Source: Chlorella sorokiniana (taxonomy: Eukaryota; Chlorophyta; Trebouxiophyceae; Chlorellales; Chlorellaceae). Taken from it: a stretch of 64,000 nt of DNA. The stretch spans positions 2,666,001 to 2,730,000 of the forward strand of contig CP084615.1 of assembly GCA_025917655.1 (NCBI GenBank). The letters are read 5' to 3'. This document shows positions 1 through 12,000 of the stretch, in pieces. The first letter of the stretch is position 1, and each line of letters opens with the position of its first letter. Made by a program: the position numbers and the translations under genes. Below the pieces are notes generated by a model. That model was given only the letters and a program-made list of their open reading frames with translations. It was not told the DNA's origin and ran no database searches.

Positions 1-1156
1 TCACCCAGACAGCAGCGAGGGTTCACCAAGCAGCGCCGCAACCCTTCTCGATGCGGTCCGCTCACCTGAAAGTGACAATGTGATTGGGCGCGAGAATGCA
101 GCGCTCAGGCCCTGTCCCCGAGCGAGTGTCCCTCGACCATCGCGGGGACCTGCTGGCGCCTGCTGGGCGTGGTCCCTTTTAGCGTGCAGGGCTCATGCAT
201 GTTTGCCGATGCGCTGATCCATGATCAACCGACCTTGCACGATGGCAGCAGCAAGAGCCAGCGCCCTACAACTTGCGGTCTGCGGCCTTCACCTTCGGGG
301 CAAGCCCTCAATTGGCAGTTGACCGATTTGCGCAGCAGATTTGTGCGGGAATGCAAGTCCGCTGCAGAGTACAAGTGAGGACATGCTTGAACTGGCAGCA
401 GCGGCGAGGTGGCGGCAGGCGGCAGGCAGGGGCAGCTGGGCGCATGTCTCTGCGTGATGATGCCCTGGTTGTAAATGAGGGAAAGAGCACCATCGCATGC
501 TGAGACCTAGACCACCCAATCCCCTCCAGGCTGTATGCCTTCACCGACGCCGCCGGCAAGACCAAGCCGGGCATGGTGGCAGTGACCGACAGCAGCGGTG
601 CGGCGGTGCATCTTGAAGTCTGGGAGGTGCCCATAGAAAACTTCGGGCACTTCATGCTGCAGGTGATCGTGTCAAATGCCTCTAGGTGGTGAGGGGATGG
701 CAATCATGGGCTGTATGCTGCACGGGTTTTCAGCTGCATGCTCACCGCACGCCACGCGTCCGCTTCTCCTGGCAGGTGCCGCCGCCGCTCGGCATCGGCA
801 CGGTCAAGCTGGAGGACGGCAGCAGCGTGAAGGGCTTCATCTGTGAAGGCTGGGTAGCGGGTGAGTGAAATGCGCGATTCGCAGGAATGCATGCTGTACA
901 ACGCAGTGAGGTGGGATGGGGGAGCAAGGAAGGCTGGGCGGCAATAAGAGGCACGTCGCCCTTGCTACTGCCGGCCTTGCAGAGTTGCCTGTTTGGCTGC
1001 TGCGGCCGCTAGCGCTCGCTGTAAGCGCCTTGCGATCGCACTTCCTCAAGTGCAGAGGCCTGCAAAGCTGGCGCGGCGAACGTGGAGGACATCACGCACC
1101 TCGGCAGCTGGCTGGCCTACCTCCAGCGGCAGGCGGTACAAGGGGCCGGGACTTAG
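1..1156 (+). CDS. DUR2: Allophanate hydrolase, C-terminal part (cut by window edge)
   Basis: Allophanate hydrolase splits allophanate into ammonium and CO2, the second step of ATP-dependent urea use. Only the last exons lie here: one ending at 371, then 530-662, 776-860 and 1068-1156 with a TAG stop. The translation carries the small C-terminal domain of the AtzF/DUR family: LNWQLTDL and [12 protein letters not shown], then [15 protein letters not shown], then [19 protein letters not shown], then [13 protein letters not shown]. Intron phases match at each junction (AA|G, G|CT). In the first visible exon the frame changes between GLHLRGKP and LNWQL at a CCC run (305-307); one extra C would restore it, as in many genes here. 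The amidase domain should lie left of the window. Bases 1-240 were not resolved into exons. The neighbours DUR3 and DUR1 belong to the same pathway. Confidence 0.85.
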
Positions 1157-2258
1157 CCTTGCCGGTGGCCATTTGCGCATACTTTGCCGTTGTTACTTTT
1201 CAATTTTCAAATCCTTCCAATGTACCGTGTCATCAGTTTTGCGACACATGCGCCTATGGTAGGTGCCAGCCGTGCCGGGGCCGGCTGAGGTTTGCTGGTG
1301 GAGAAGGCGCAGAAGCTGCCCTGTAGGACCATATAGTGGGGCGGCTCAATGGCAGTGCATGCCTCTGCCTGACTTTCTAGCTGCAGCTTGCACCTCTCTC
1401 CAGCAAGTGGCAGCCGGTTGGTGCCAGGTGGTGGAGGTGCTCCAGCTGGCGATGCGCAGCGTGCCAGCTTGGACAAGGGAAGGCACACTCAGCATCAGGC
1501 CAAATGCCTGTCATCCAGCATGCCGGGTCTCAGGTTGCTGCACAAGTCAGCTTCCTTGTGGTCTGTCCCTCTCTCAACTGATGCGTGGGTATTACAACAT
1601 GAGAAAAAAATGGTATGCTCAGGTACAGAAGAAGGGCGGAGGGGTAGGGGAGTGAACAACAACAGCCACAGGATGCGACCCAACACATAAGGCAATAGGT
1701 GTGGCGGCGCAGCCACCTGCGAAGGCTGGCAAGGGGGAAGGGGGGGCATGGCAAGGGGGTGATGGGCAGAGGCAGGGGTCCATTACTACAGAGGGGTCCG
1801 AGGGTAATTAATTGCAGGTACGGCATTACTTGAACCCACTTGCTGCCAGCATTGCAAGCGCTCTCTGTTGAGCAGCAGCGGTGCTGCTGGCCGGCAAGGG
1901 AGCGAGGCAGCAGAGAAACCAGAGCGGCAGCATGTCAGCGGGTGGGGAGGGAGCTAAATGATGTAGGCAGATAATTGTGGCTGGGGGCGCTCAAGCAGCC
2001 ACGTCAGCACAGCGTGCGACGTATGCCAGGCAGGCGCCAAGGTCTAGGATCAAGGAGACCTGAGGATTGTGGCTGTGCCAAACAGGAAGCGAAACAGTTC
2101 AAGAGAACGGGGCTGGACAAATAACAGTTTGAGTTTGGGGGTAAGGGAGCCGTCGGCTGGTGAGGAGGCTTGAGGGATGGGCAGGCACGCTGCTGGTGGC
2201 AGCGAGCTTGTGGCGTTCAGAGCCTGCACAGCTGCGGCCGCCGTCAGGCAGCCAACGC
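1157..2258. other. Convergent 3' intergenic region between DUR2 and DUR3
   Basis: About 1.1 kb between the stops of two convergent genes, presumably their 3' UTRs. No coding exon is supported. A TGTAA element for the minus-strand DUR3 is possible at about 1590, but it is 670 bases from the stop. Nothing else was recognised. Confidence 0.5.
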
Positions 2259-5200
2259 TCAGCTGTTGGTGGCCATCTCGTCGCTGCCCTCCTTGTCCAG
2301 TTCCTTGAGGTTGCCGTAAGAGGGGGCGGGGAAGGCCTGCAAGGGGTACAATCATGGACGGAAAAGGGGGTGAGATGCAGCCAGGCCTGCGAGTGCATGG
2401 CCTACAAGTTCCTCCGCGTGTCGCCTCGCCGTTCTCTGGTGAGCGGCCCGTCTCCTTTGCCCACCTGGCGCGCAAAGTCGCCGGGCTCAGCCTTGCCGGT
2501 GACCTCCTCCTCGGCGGTTGGCACGGTGCAGGTGAAGACGTTCTTGGTGACCGTCCACAGGGTGTCCCGAGACTCCCAGAGCGGCAGGAAGGTGGAGACA
2601 ATGGTGGCCAGCAGGCCCCAGGTGATGGAGAGGATCACCCAGAAGCTGAAGTAGCCCTGCAACGCACCAGGGAGAAGGGGAGAGGAGGGCTGGGCTGTGA
2701 GTGATGGTTTGCGCATGCGGCGGCGGCAGCAGAAATTACGGTCACAGCGACTGCGGCGCCGCCTGCGGGCCAGGAGCAAGGCTGGGTGTGGCATCCTCTG
2801 CCTCACGTCGTCTGCCATCACAGGCCTCTCACCTTGCTGAACACGCCAGCGGGCAGAGCCAGCACGGGCCACAGCACGATCAGGGTGATGGACAGGCCCC
2901 AGCCGAACCACAGCATGATCTTGAAGGCGCGGTCCATCGCCTCGGGGAATCCTCGCCTGCACCCGGGGCCGCGTGCGCACGTGTTCTCAGCGGGGAGCGC
3001 TCGAGGGGCGCGGGGATGTGCACGCCAGAGGGAGGCCAACGGGAACCATGGCCCCGCGGCGGCAGCCCTGCCCCTGCCTCACCGGTCATGGGTCCATGGG
3101 AGGAGGCGTCCTCGTCCACCATTGGGATCTCGCGGGTGGTTTGCCAGTCGTACTGCTGGGGCTTCCACAGCGAGAAGACGACGAGGATGATGAGGGAGGA
3201 GCAGATGGAGGTGAGGTTGCCCGCCAGCATGGGGTAGTCGCCGCCCAGGTTGTCCACGTTGATGGAGCCTGCAGGAAGGAGTAGGGGCAGAGATGGGCAC
3301 TGTGTCAAGGGCAGGCTGTGGCTGGGACCGACAGGGGAGGGGCAGGCGTGAATGTTGCAGGAGGGTTTTGAGAACCATTCGCATCTGCAATGTCAGTACA
3401 TCTCCACACGCACGCACCGTAGTAGGCCTGGCAGGTGACCAGCCAGGCCATGAGGCCCAGCAGCGTGCCGGAGATGGCACCGGTGATGGCGCCCGTGGCG
3501 TTGGCCTTGCTCCACACAAGGCAGCAGTAGATGGGGGCCACGGCGCCGCCGATGGCAATGCCCATGAACAGGTACACCCAGCCCAGGGAGAGGCCAATCT
3601 GCAGGCACACATGAAACTCGCCCACATCAGTCAGCAGTTCGGTGGGTAGGAGGCCTCGCCAGCAGGTGATCAACTGATGCAAGAGCGGCTCCAGCAGCAG
3701 CGCGCACACGGGGTGTGCAGCCACCTTCCGCCCAACCCCCAGCTGGGAAGCGCAACCGCCGCACCTCAAACAGGATGATCGACAGCACGCCCATGAGCAG
3801 GCCGAAGATCACGATAACGTAACGCGACACGCGGATGATGTCCTTGCCGGTGGCCTTGGGGTTGATGTAGGTGCTGCAGCAGGGACGCGGTCGTGGAGGG
3901 GTGTCAGCGAGGTGGTGCCCAAAGGCGACATGGGACTAAAATGCTTTGCTGCCTACTGCTTGGGTGGCTGCACGTGCAGGCATGCTTGCTGGCGTGCTGC
4001 AAGCAGCAGCACGGCGGACGGGCGGCGGCGGCTTGCATGGAAGGCGGGGGGAGAAGGGTGCCGGGAGGGGCCTCTCACCGGTAGATGTCGTATGAGACCA
4101 GGCAGGACACGCCAATGAGCTCCGCAGAGCCGGTGGAGGTCACCGCCATGAACAGCATGATGCTCAGCTGCAGTTGCGCATGGGAATGGGGTACAGGGCT
4201 GGAACTCAGCATCGGGCGGCAGAGCCAGCAGGATCACTGCACACGTTGCAGGCCCCCCGCCGGTGCCCGACCATCCTCCCTGGCAATGCCTGCCGTGCCT
4301 GGGAGGCGGATGGCAGGCAGGCACCGCTAGCGCTGCAGAGGCAGCCGCCAACCACAGCAGCCCCCTCACCCAGATGGCGCCGCTGTTGCCCAGGATGTAG
4401 ACGGCGGTGGCGGGGGCACCAGCCCCGCGGACGCCTCGTCCTTTGTGATGGGCAGGTCCATGGCCACAGAGGCCAGGCCCAGGGAGGTGGCCAGGGTGAA
4501 GGGGATGGAGAACCACATGAGGCCGCCCAGGATGTAGCCCTTGTAGGAGGCTGAGGGCTTGGAGGCGATGGCGCCCATCCAGTACGCCTGGTCCACAAAC
4601 ACCTGCGGGTGGTGGCGGGGGTGGCGTGCGTGGGGTTGGGTGGGGCAGTGGGACAGTGGTGGGGAGGATTGCTGCACTGGGGAGGTCGCAGCGGGTCATG
4701 CTTCCCAAACGAGACTGCAACACAGTGCGACACAGCTGAGGGCGGTTGCAAGGCGGGGCTGGGAGCGGGGAACGCGGCGGCCGCGGCTCACCGTGCCAAA
4801 GTTGCCGATGATGTTGATGACGCCAAAGATGAGGCCGCCCTTGGAGAACATGGTCATGTAGGAGCCGCCCTTGTTGTCAGCCACGGGCTGCGCGGGGGAA
4901 GGGGGGCACATGATGGCATGAGAGGCAGAAGGGGCCAAGACGGGAAAAGCGGAGGGTTGGGCGGGCCCGCAAGCCTGTGCTCCAACAGGCAGGGAGAGTG
5001 CTGGGTGAGGAAAGGCAGCTTAGAGGCAGAAACGCCCCCTGCTGCCCTCTACGCTCGCTCACCCCTTGTAGGCACCGCCCAGGGTGGCGATGTCGGTGAG
5101 GTGGTCCCACACAATGGTGGGGGAGCCCAGGCCGTTGCTCTTCACGGCGTAGATCTCGAAAGCGAAGAGGCAGAGGGCGACGAAGACCACGATGGTGTGT

Positions 5201-7395
5201 AGGTAGGTTGACATGAAGGTGGCCTGCAAGGGGAGCGGAGGTGCGGTCATGCAGGGAACCGCGGCCAGCGCTGACCGGCAGCGACAGCGACAGCGCACTT
5301 GCGCACAGGCACGCCAGAGCAACCAGCGTGGCCCCTCCCAAAAGCGCGGGTGGGCCTTGGCTACAGCTCCAACAAGCGAGCCACGTCTGCTGAGCAGAGG
5401 CAGAGTGTGGCGCTGGCAGCAGCTCGCCTTGAGGCCGCCATGGGCGGTGTACATGATGACTCCCACTGGGATGAGAATGGAGGCAGCGTACAGGTTCATG
5501 CCTGCAGCCAAGCGGTCGCGAAGGAGCAGGACGGAAGTTCAGGGGCCATGTGTGGGTGTGGGTGGGTGTGGGTTGGGGAGGTAGGCACCCAGCCGTGTGA
5601 AGTGAAGCGTTGGCAAGCCACACGGGTTGCCAACACTGCCAACACTCACCCGTCAGTGCGTTCATGACCGAGGCGCCACCCAGGATAAGCATGGCGCACA
5701 CGATGCAGTTGGTGGTGATGGCAAAGCAGAAGAACACTGCGCCAGGGGATGGGAGGGAGGGATGGGTGACGCGTGTGGTGCAACAACTCGCACGGTGGCA
5801 ACCCGCCTTCCAGTGCGAATGGCTGGTGTCCCCTGGGCTGCAGCGGCACGGGGCCTGCCCCCCCCCACACCCAACACACACAAAACCACACCCACCCTTG
5901 TGCGCGGTGTTGCCCCAGCGAGCCCGCACAATCTCCAGCATGGTGTGTGCGGTGGGCGCCTTGCGCTTGATCTCCACGGCGAGGATGCCGAACAGCAGCA
6001 CCTGGATGGTGGCGCCCGAGGCATACCAGAAGGGCCCGGAAACGCCGTACTGCCACGCGACGTTGGAGCTGCGGGAGGGGGAGAGGTGGGGGGATGAGGG
6101 CCGAGTGCGCTGGTTGTTGGCGGTGGTGCAATGGTGTCAGGAGCCATGCTGCGGCAGGGTCCACGCTCTGATTCAGGTTGACTGTCCAGCTCACCTTTGG
6201 AGCAACGTGGCTGCCCAGGTCCACTCAGACACAATCTACAGCGCAGCGGGTGGCGGGAAGGCTTGGAAGCAGGCGGGCAGCGGCATGAGGGCGGGGCGCG
6301 AGGCGGCCCGGCAGCGCGCAGGCGGCAGGCGGCACCCACCACGTTGGCAATCAGGCCGGTCTTGACGGTGCGCCCAGCAGTGTTGAACTGCTCAGAGGTC
6401 TGCTTCGTGCCGCCATAGCGATAGTCCAGCCAGACGAGGCTGCTCAGAGAACAAGGGGGCAGGGACGGCCGTGGTTGGCAACCAAGGCTACAGCAGCGTG
6501 CCGACCCATACCAGCACAGGCTGGCACGTCAGAGCTCACATTGAGGTGATGACGGAAAAGAAGACGCCAAAGCCAATGACAATGGCGTAGCCATACTGCA
6601 GGGGGCGGGGGGGGCGAGCAGTTGGGCTCGGTCACGCCAACAGCGTTTGCTGCAGCGGCGGCTGCATGCAGCAAGCGAGCGGCAAGACAGGCCAGCCGTG
6701 CGGAGCATCCAAAGCATTGCCGCGGCACTCACGCCCTGGGACAGGGGTGGCTGCCCGCCGAAGAAGCCATCTGTGACGCAGTCATACTGCACAGGGGAGA
6801 GGGCAGTGGTAGGCACTTGAGAGGCGCGCCTGACGCCGCAGGCAGCGAGACCGTCAAGGGTACGTGTAGTGGCATGCCCCCTGTGCAACGGCCAGCCTTT
6901 GCCATCGGATCTGACTGCCCTCCCAACGGCGCTTTGTACACCGACCTGCCCTTAAATGGGCCAGGCCGCGGACCCATCAATCAAGGGTGCCCCCGTCGTG
7001 CAGACCCCGTTTCCACTCCCGCCGAGGCCAGCAAAGCAGCGGCGCGCGATACATAAACAATCAAACATGCCCAGTGAATGAGGGGTCAGCCGGGCAGCGG
7101 CTGCCGGGCAGCATCCCAGGGTTAGGGCCGCGGGTCGGCAGCGCAGCTGCACCGGCTCTCACCTCTGTCACGCCGAAAGAATTGCACTGGCCCTGCAAAT
7201 AGCAACATAAGTTGATGGATCGTCATGAAGGGCGAACTCCTGCCAACCTCAGGTGCTACAGCGAAGGGTGGACTGTGCAAGGGCAAGGTTGCAGTCAAGC
7301 CCTGGACGCGCTTGTTCCAATGCCCCGTCGATAAATTTGCTCACCGGGCACTGGGTGCAGGAGTCAGGCCCCACCCAGCTGCTGCTTTCAGCCAT
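2259..7395 (-). CDS. DUR3: Urea active transporter, SSS family
   Basis: High-affinity urea symporter of the sodium:solute symporter family, placed in the plasma membrane and driven by H+ (or Na+). About 17 short exons encode the whole protein. The start is the ATG at 7393-7395: exon 1 (7345-7395) encodes [17 protein letters not shown] and joins in phase to [10 protein letters not shown] and [18 protein letters not shown]. Then come [28 protein letters not shown] and [19 protein letters not shown], which are hallmarks of DUR3 and not of other SSS members. [32 protein letters not shown] and [20 protein letters not shown]-like segments follow. The last exon encodes [16 protein letters not shown] and ends EMATNS with TGA at 2259-2261. 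About 14-15 hydrophobic segments are visible, as expected. It is transcribed divergently from DUR1, consistent with shared nitrogen control. Confidence 0.93.
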
Positions 7396-9032
7396 GACGC
7401 TGCTGGTCTCAGGAAGACTGGCAAGCTGCTGACCGGCGTGAGTATTTGTTTGCCCTCACACGCTGTGGAGGGCAAAAAGAACGTGGCAAACCATCGGTTG
7501 GCGCGGTTTTCAGATGGCGAGGGCTGGGTGGAAAGGGGACACCAGTGATGCAGGGGGCCACTCCCTGAGGGGCAGAATGTTCAACCGTACCACTGGGTCC
7601 CTTTTTGGTATCAGCCCGCGGCCCACGTTCCAAACAACTACAATCCTTAATACGCATCATGAATCACTGCGGCTTCCTGGCTCCCGCCGCCGCCGGGGCA
7701 GTGGCCCCCTGTGAAATTCTTCGCCGCCGCGAATACCGGTTGAAATTAAAGTGACTGCCCTGCTCTGTGGCCCAGAAACTTTGCCAAGGGACTGCATGTT
7801 TTTACTTCTATAAAATGTTCTTTGAAGGTTTTGGTGGGGCATCGCCTGGCCGCTGTGCTCAGTGGCGGCAAGCTTGCCGTAGGCAAGGTTGCCTTGCCTG
7901 GACCGTTGCAAGGCAGCGATCGGTCATGCGCCCAGCCATGCTATCATCTGGCATGTCCCTTATGGGATGCGAAGAAGCATGAATGTTGGCTAACTGGGGT
8001 CTCAAGGCGTCAATTCCACCCGAGCATCGCTGCTGCTGCGACAGCCTGTACGTGTGCTAGCCACAGCAGCGAGGGACGTATGGCATTTTGACTTGTCAAG
8101 GAATGTACTATGTGGGGCATTCTGCTAAATTGTGCCATTGGCAACATCCCAGAATGGCAATGCATGGATTCTGAAGGTTGCAGGCCTGGAGCGGCAACGT
8201 CTGGCTCACAGCGGACGGGCTCGCCGCCGCCCTTGTCCACCACTGTCGGCGACGTCCGGCGGCCGCTCCTTTGTCATTCTTGATAAGATTCAGACACAGC
8301 ACTTTGTATCTGAGGCTTCGCAGACTGGAGCGCTGCAAGCGCCCGCGAGGTGCGGGTCCCAACGCATCTTGCCCTCCCCGCGCCCCCGCGACAACCTCCC
8401 ACGTCAGCACGGTCGGGAGAGGCAGCAACCGCAAGTTGGCGCAATCCAACGTCAGTTGCAAGCTCCATCCATCCAGGTGCAGGCAGCAGCGGCCAGGCGC
8501 AGGTGGGCCAAGTGCAGGGCATACTATGCGCAGCCGTACGTCTTGCTGCTGTTCATCGGCATTGCGCATATCGTGTGTGCGTTCGTTAATATTGCGTCAA
8601 GCACGCGAAACTGCCCACGTGCCGCTGGCAGTCAAAACCCTGGCAGGGTGCATGGCGTTGTGGGGTCCCACCCGCGCCCCCAGCAGCCTGCATCGACTCT
8701 CAATCTAACCGGCAGGGACAAAATTCCACTGACCAGCCGCGAGGTTGCGTGCAGCTGAGGCAGTGGCTGCAGCTGCCGCCACCGCCGCCACTGTCGCCGC
8801 CACCCTCCTGCGGCCACCTGTCTGCCGCGCTTGCATGTTCATGCACTCAGGCGAGCGTCCCGCACTTTCCCGCAGAGCTTCTGGCGACGCCGAGTCGCCT
8901 AAGTCCTGACAGCATCTTGAGTCCATACCAGGGCTTCGCATCGCGCCGCCGCCGCCGCTGCGCCCTCCACCCGCCCCCGTCCGCACCCCAGGGCCGCCGT
9001 GCATCAGCGGCAGTGCGCAGCAGGCGGCAGCC
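7396..9032. promoter_or_regulatory. Bidirectional promoter region DUR3 / DUR1
   Basis: This 1.64-kb gap separates the start codons of the divergent DUR3 and DUR1 genes and must hold both 5' UTRs and promoters. No coding exon is supported. It contains a perfect 14-bp palindrome at 7866-7879, a hairpin-like inverted repeat at 7881-7899 and a GATAAG motif at 8282-8287. Repression by ammonium and induction by urea are expected from the pathway, but nothing in the sequence proves a binding factor. Confidence 0.6.
7866..7899. repeat. Tandem palindromes built on GGCAAG
   Basis: CGGCAAGCTTGCCG (7866-7879) is a perfect 14-bp palindrome. One base later, AGGCAAGG-TTG-CCTTGCCT (7881-7899) has an 8-bp stem with a 3-base loop. 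The 11-mer GGCAAGGTTGC at 7882-7892 recurs exactly at 7282-7292, inside DUR3 intron 1. Such symmetry would suit a dimeric regulator; that role is inference. Confidence 0.5.
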
Positions 9033-12000
9033 ATGGCGCAGGGGACAGTCACCAAAGTGCTGATCGCCAACCGCGGCGAGATAGCGTGTCGTGCACAGCG
9101 TGCCTGCAAGAAGCTGGGCCTCGGCTGCGTGGCGGTCTTCACAGAGCCCGACGCGCTCAGCCTGCACGTGCTGCAAGCCCCGAGAGCGTGTGCCTGGGCC
9201 CCTCCCCAAGGAGTATCTCAACGCCGCCAAGCTGATCGAAGTGGCCCAGAGCACGGGTGAGCCGCGGCAAAAGGGGCGGCAGCTGCGGTGCCACGCCAGC
9301 CGAGCGGGGCTGGGCGGACTGGCCGCTGGGAATCTGCGGGCGGGCGTTGGAGGGAGTTGCGCGCCGCGGCATGGAGCTGCTGCAGAGCAGCTACGGCTGA
9401 GCGTGGGCCTAAATTTCTTCAACCACCATCAGCAATTCGCTCCCATACACCGTTGCCGTCACCTGCATGCCGCCCTCCTCCCCCTCCCCATGCGTGTCTC
9501 TGTCCGTGCCAGGCTGTGACGCCGTCTTCCCAGGCTATGGCTTCCTTTCTGAGAACACCGAGTTTGCTGCCATGTGCGAGGAGAACGGAATCGCCTTCAT
9601 CGGACCCACCGCGGGTGAGCGGCCTGCGCTGACAGCTCTGTGCCTGCTGCCAGCCGGGCGCGTGGGCCGGGTTGGGCTCCCCGCTCGTTGGCCGTGCATG
9701 CGCTGCCTAACCGCTGCTCACCTCCCTCCTCGCCGTGTGCTGAGCCCTCGCCCCGTGACCCCCTCTCCCGCGCCCCAACCCCCACACCACCACCACCACC
9801 ACTACACACACATGCCCCCACCCCCACCCCCCACCCCCTCCCCACACACAGAGACGATGCGCATGTTTGCGCAGAAGCACACTGCCCGTGCGTTGGCTGA
9901 GGAGGCGGAGGTGCCGGTGCTGGCGGGCAGCCCGCTGCTGTCCAGCGGCGAAGAGGCCCTGGAGTACGCGAAGAAGGTCGGCCTGCCGGTGCTGCTCAAA
10001 GCCACAGGTGCGCTGCTGCCAGCACGTGCACCTTCGTTTGACCGCAGCGGCCGGGAGGAGGGCTTCCTGTGTTGCCTGGGCGCTGTGGCCCATAACGGTC
10101 GTCCCGTTTTGGCGCGGATGCCGCTGCGGACCCTTCACACGCCAGAAAAGCTGCCAGCCAATCAACGGCCTGTCACCCCGCGCGCGCGTCACCCTGCAGG
10201 CGGCGGCGGCGGCATCGGCATCCACATCTGCCGCACCGAGGCGGAGGTGGTGGCCAACTACGCGTCCGCCTCCCGCCAGGGCGCCGCCGCCTTGGCGACG
10301 CGGGCGTGTTTGTGGAGAAGTATGTGCAGCGGGCGAGGCACATCGAGGTGCAGATCTTCGGGGATGGCGAGGGCGCCGTGGTGGCCTTCCCGAGCGCGAG
10401 TGCTCCATCCAGGTGCGGCGTGGTGGTGGTGGTGGTGTGTGTGTGTGTGTGTGTGGGTGGGTGTGGGTGTGGGTGTGTGGGTGTGGGGGGGGCACACGCT
10501 GCAGGTGTGTGCCAGGGAGCTGTGAGGTGCAGATGCAAGTCGCAAAATGGAAGGAGGCCAGCCGCCGCTGCCGTGCCTTGCTCCCTACCCAGCCACTGCT
10601 GGTAGCAGCTGAGGTGCGAGCGGGTCCCCTCCCCAACTCCCGGCCCCTGCAGCGGCGGCACCAGAAGATCTTGGAGGAGACGCCCTCCCCTTTGTCACCC
10701 CAGAGCTGCGAGCCGCTCTGCAGGGCGCCGCTGTGCGGCTCGGCCGCCTCGCCAAGTACCGGTGGGCAGCCCCTCACACTGCCCACTGCCCACACTCGCT
10801 TGATTCCCGCCGTTGCACCTTGCTGGGCGGCGGGAATGGGTCACTGGGCTGGCAGGGCTGCCGGGAAGTTGTGGAGGCACCTTAGGGGCGTAACGCCTGG
10901 CGCCGGGCCTTGGTGTGGGGTCCATCCATCGCTTCTTCTCTCCTTCTCCTGCAGCTCTGCCGGCACGGTGGAGTTCATTGTCGATGACGACACTGGCGAG
11001 TTTTACTTCCTGGAGGTCAACACCCGCCTGCAGGTGGGGTGAAACGCAACTTTGCGCGTAGGCATGACGAGACAGCATCAGAGGGTGGACAGCATCCACC
11101 CCGGCTGCACCGAACTTGCTGCTGGTCGCAAAGACTGCGCGAGTGTGACAAGGATCAGCTGGCGGCACTGGTTGCCCTCTTGTCCGTCAGACGAACAACG
11201 GCGAAAGGTCAGCCCCTGCACGCTGTGCACGCTGCCCATGCCACGCTCGCAGTGCACGCTGTGGTCTGCAGGTGGAGCACGGCATCACCGAGATGGTTGC
11301 AGGGGTGGACCTTGTGGCCTGGCAGCTGCAGCAGCAGGTGGGAGGAGGTGGCGTGACAGTGGTGGCAGGGAGGGCAGCTATGGCAGGGGGCTGCAGGGGG
11401 TCGATGCAGAAACACACGCCTGCCGCCCACTGCGCTGCTCTCGCTGGGCCCACAGCCAACCCTGCTCTGTTGCTGGCGCGATCATCTCATGGGCGCAGGG
11501 CGCCGCCGGCAGCGACCTGCCCGCCGACCTGGCCTCATTTGCGCCCGCCATCAACGGCGCCGCCATCGAGGTGCGCATCTGCGCGGAAGACCCCGCCCAC
11601 AACTACCGCCCCTGCACAGGTGTGTGTGTCTGTGGATAGGTGAAGGAGAGGGCGGGGCAGAAGGGGGCCCTCTGTCGGCGGGTTGGCATGGCGCTAGCGG
11701 TTGTGCATGAGCTTCAGGGAGTTGAAAGGTCTGCAGGCGCCTCGCATCGGTGAAAGGGTCATGAGTGCAGGCAGGCTGCCGACAGCTTTAAGGCCGTTCA
11801 ACCCATCTTTCCAGAGATTGGCATGCATTGCTCCCGCCCAGGGTGGCTTCTGCCCTTTCACGTGCCCTGAGGCACCCACACCCACCGCCTTGTCTCTGCA
11901 GGCGTACTGGGCCTGGTGGCGTGGCCGACATCCGTGAAGACACGCATCGACACCTGGGTGGAGACGGGGTGGAGGTGTCAGGTGGGGGTGCTGCAGGCCA

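Noticed and set aside
10425-10500. (GT)n arrays considered as telomere-like or recombination hot spots
   Set aside because: They lie strictly within introns in a gene-oriented pattern, so the splice-related explanation is better.
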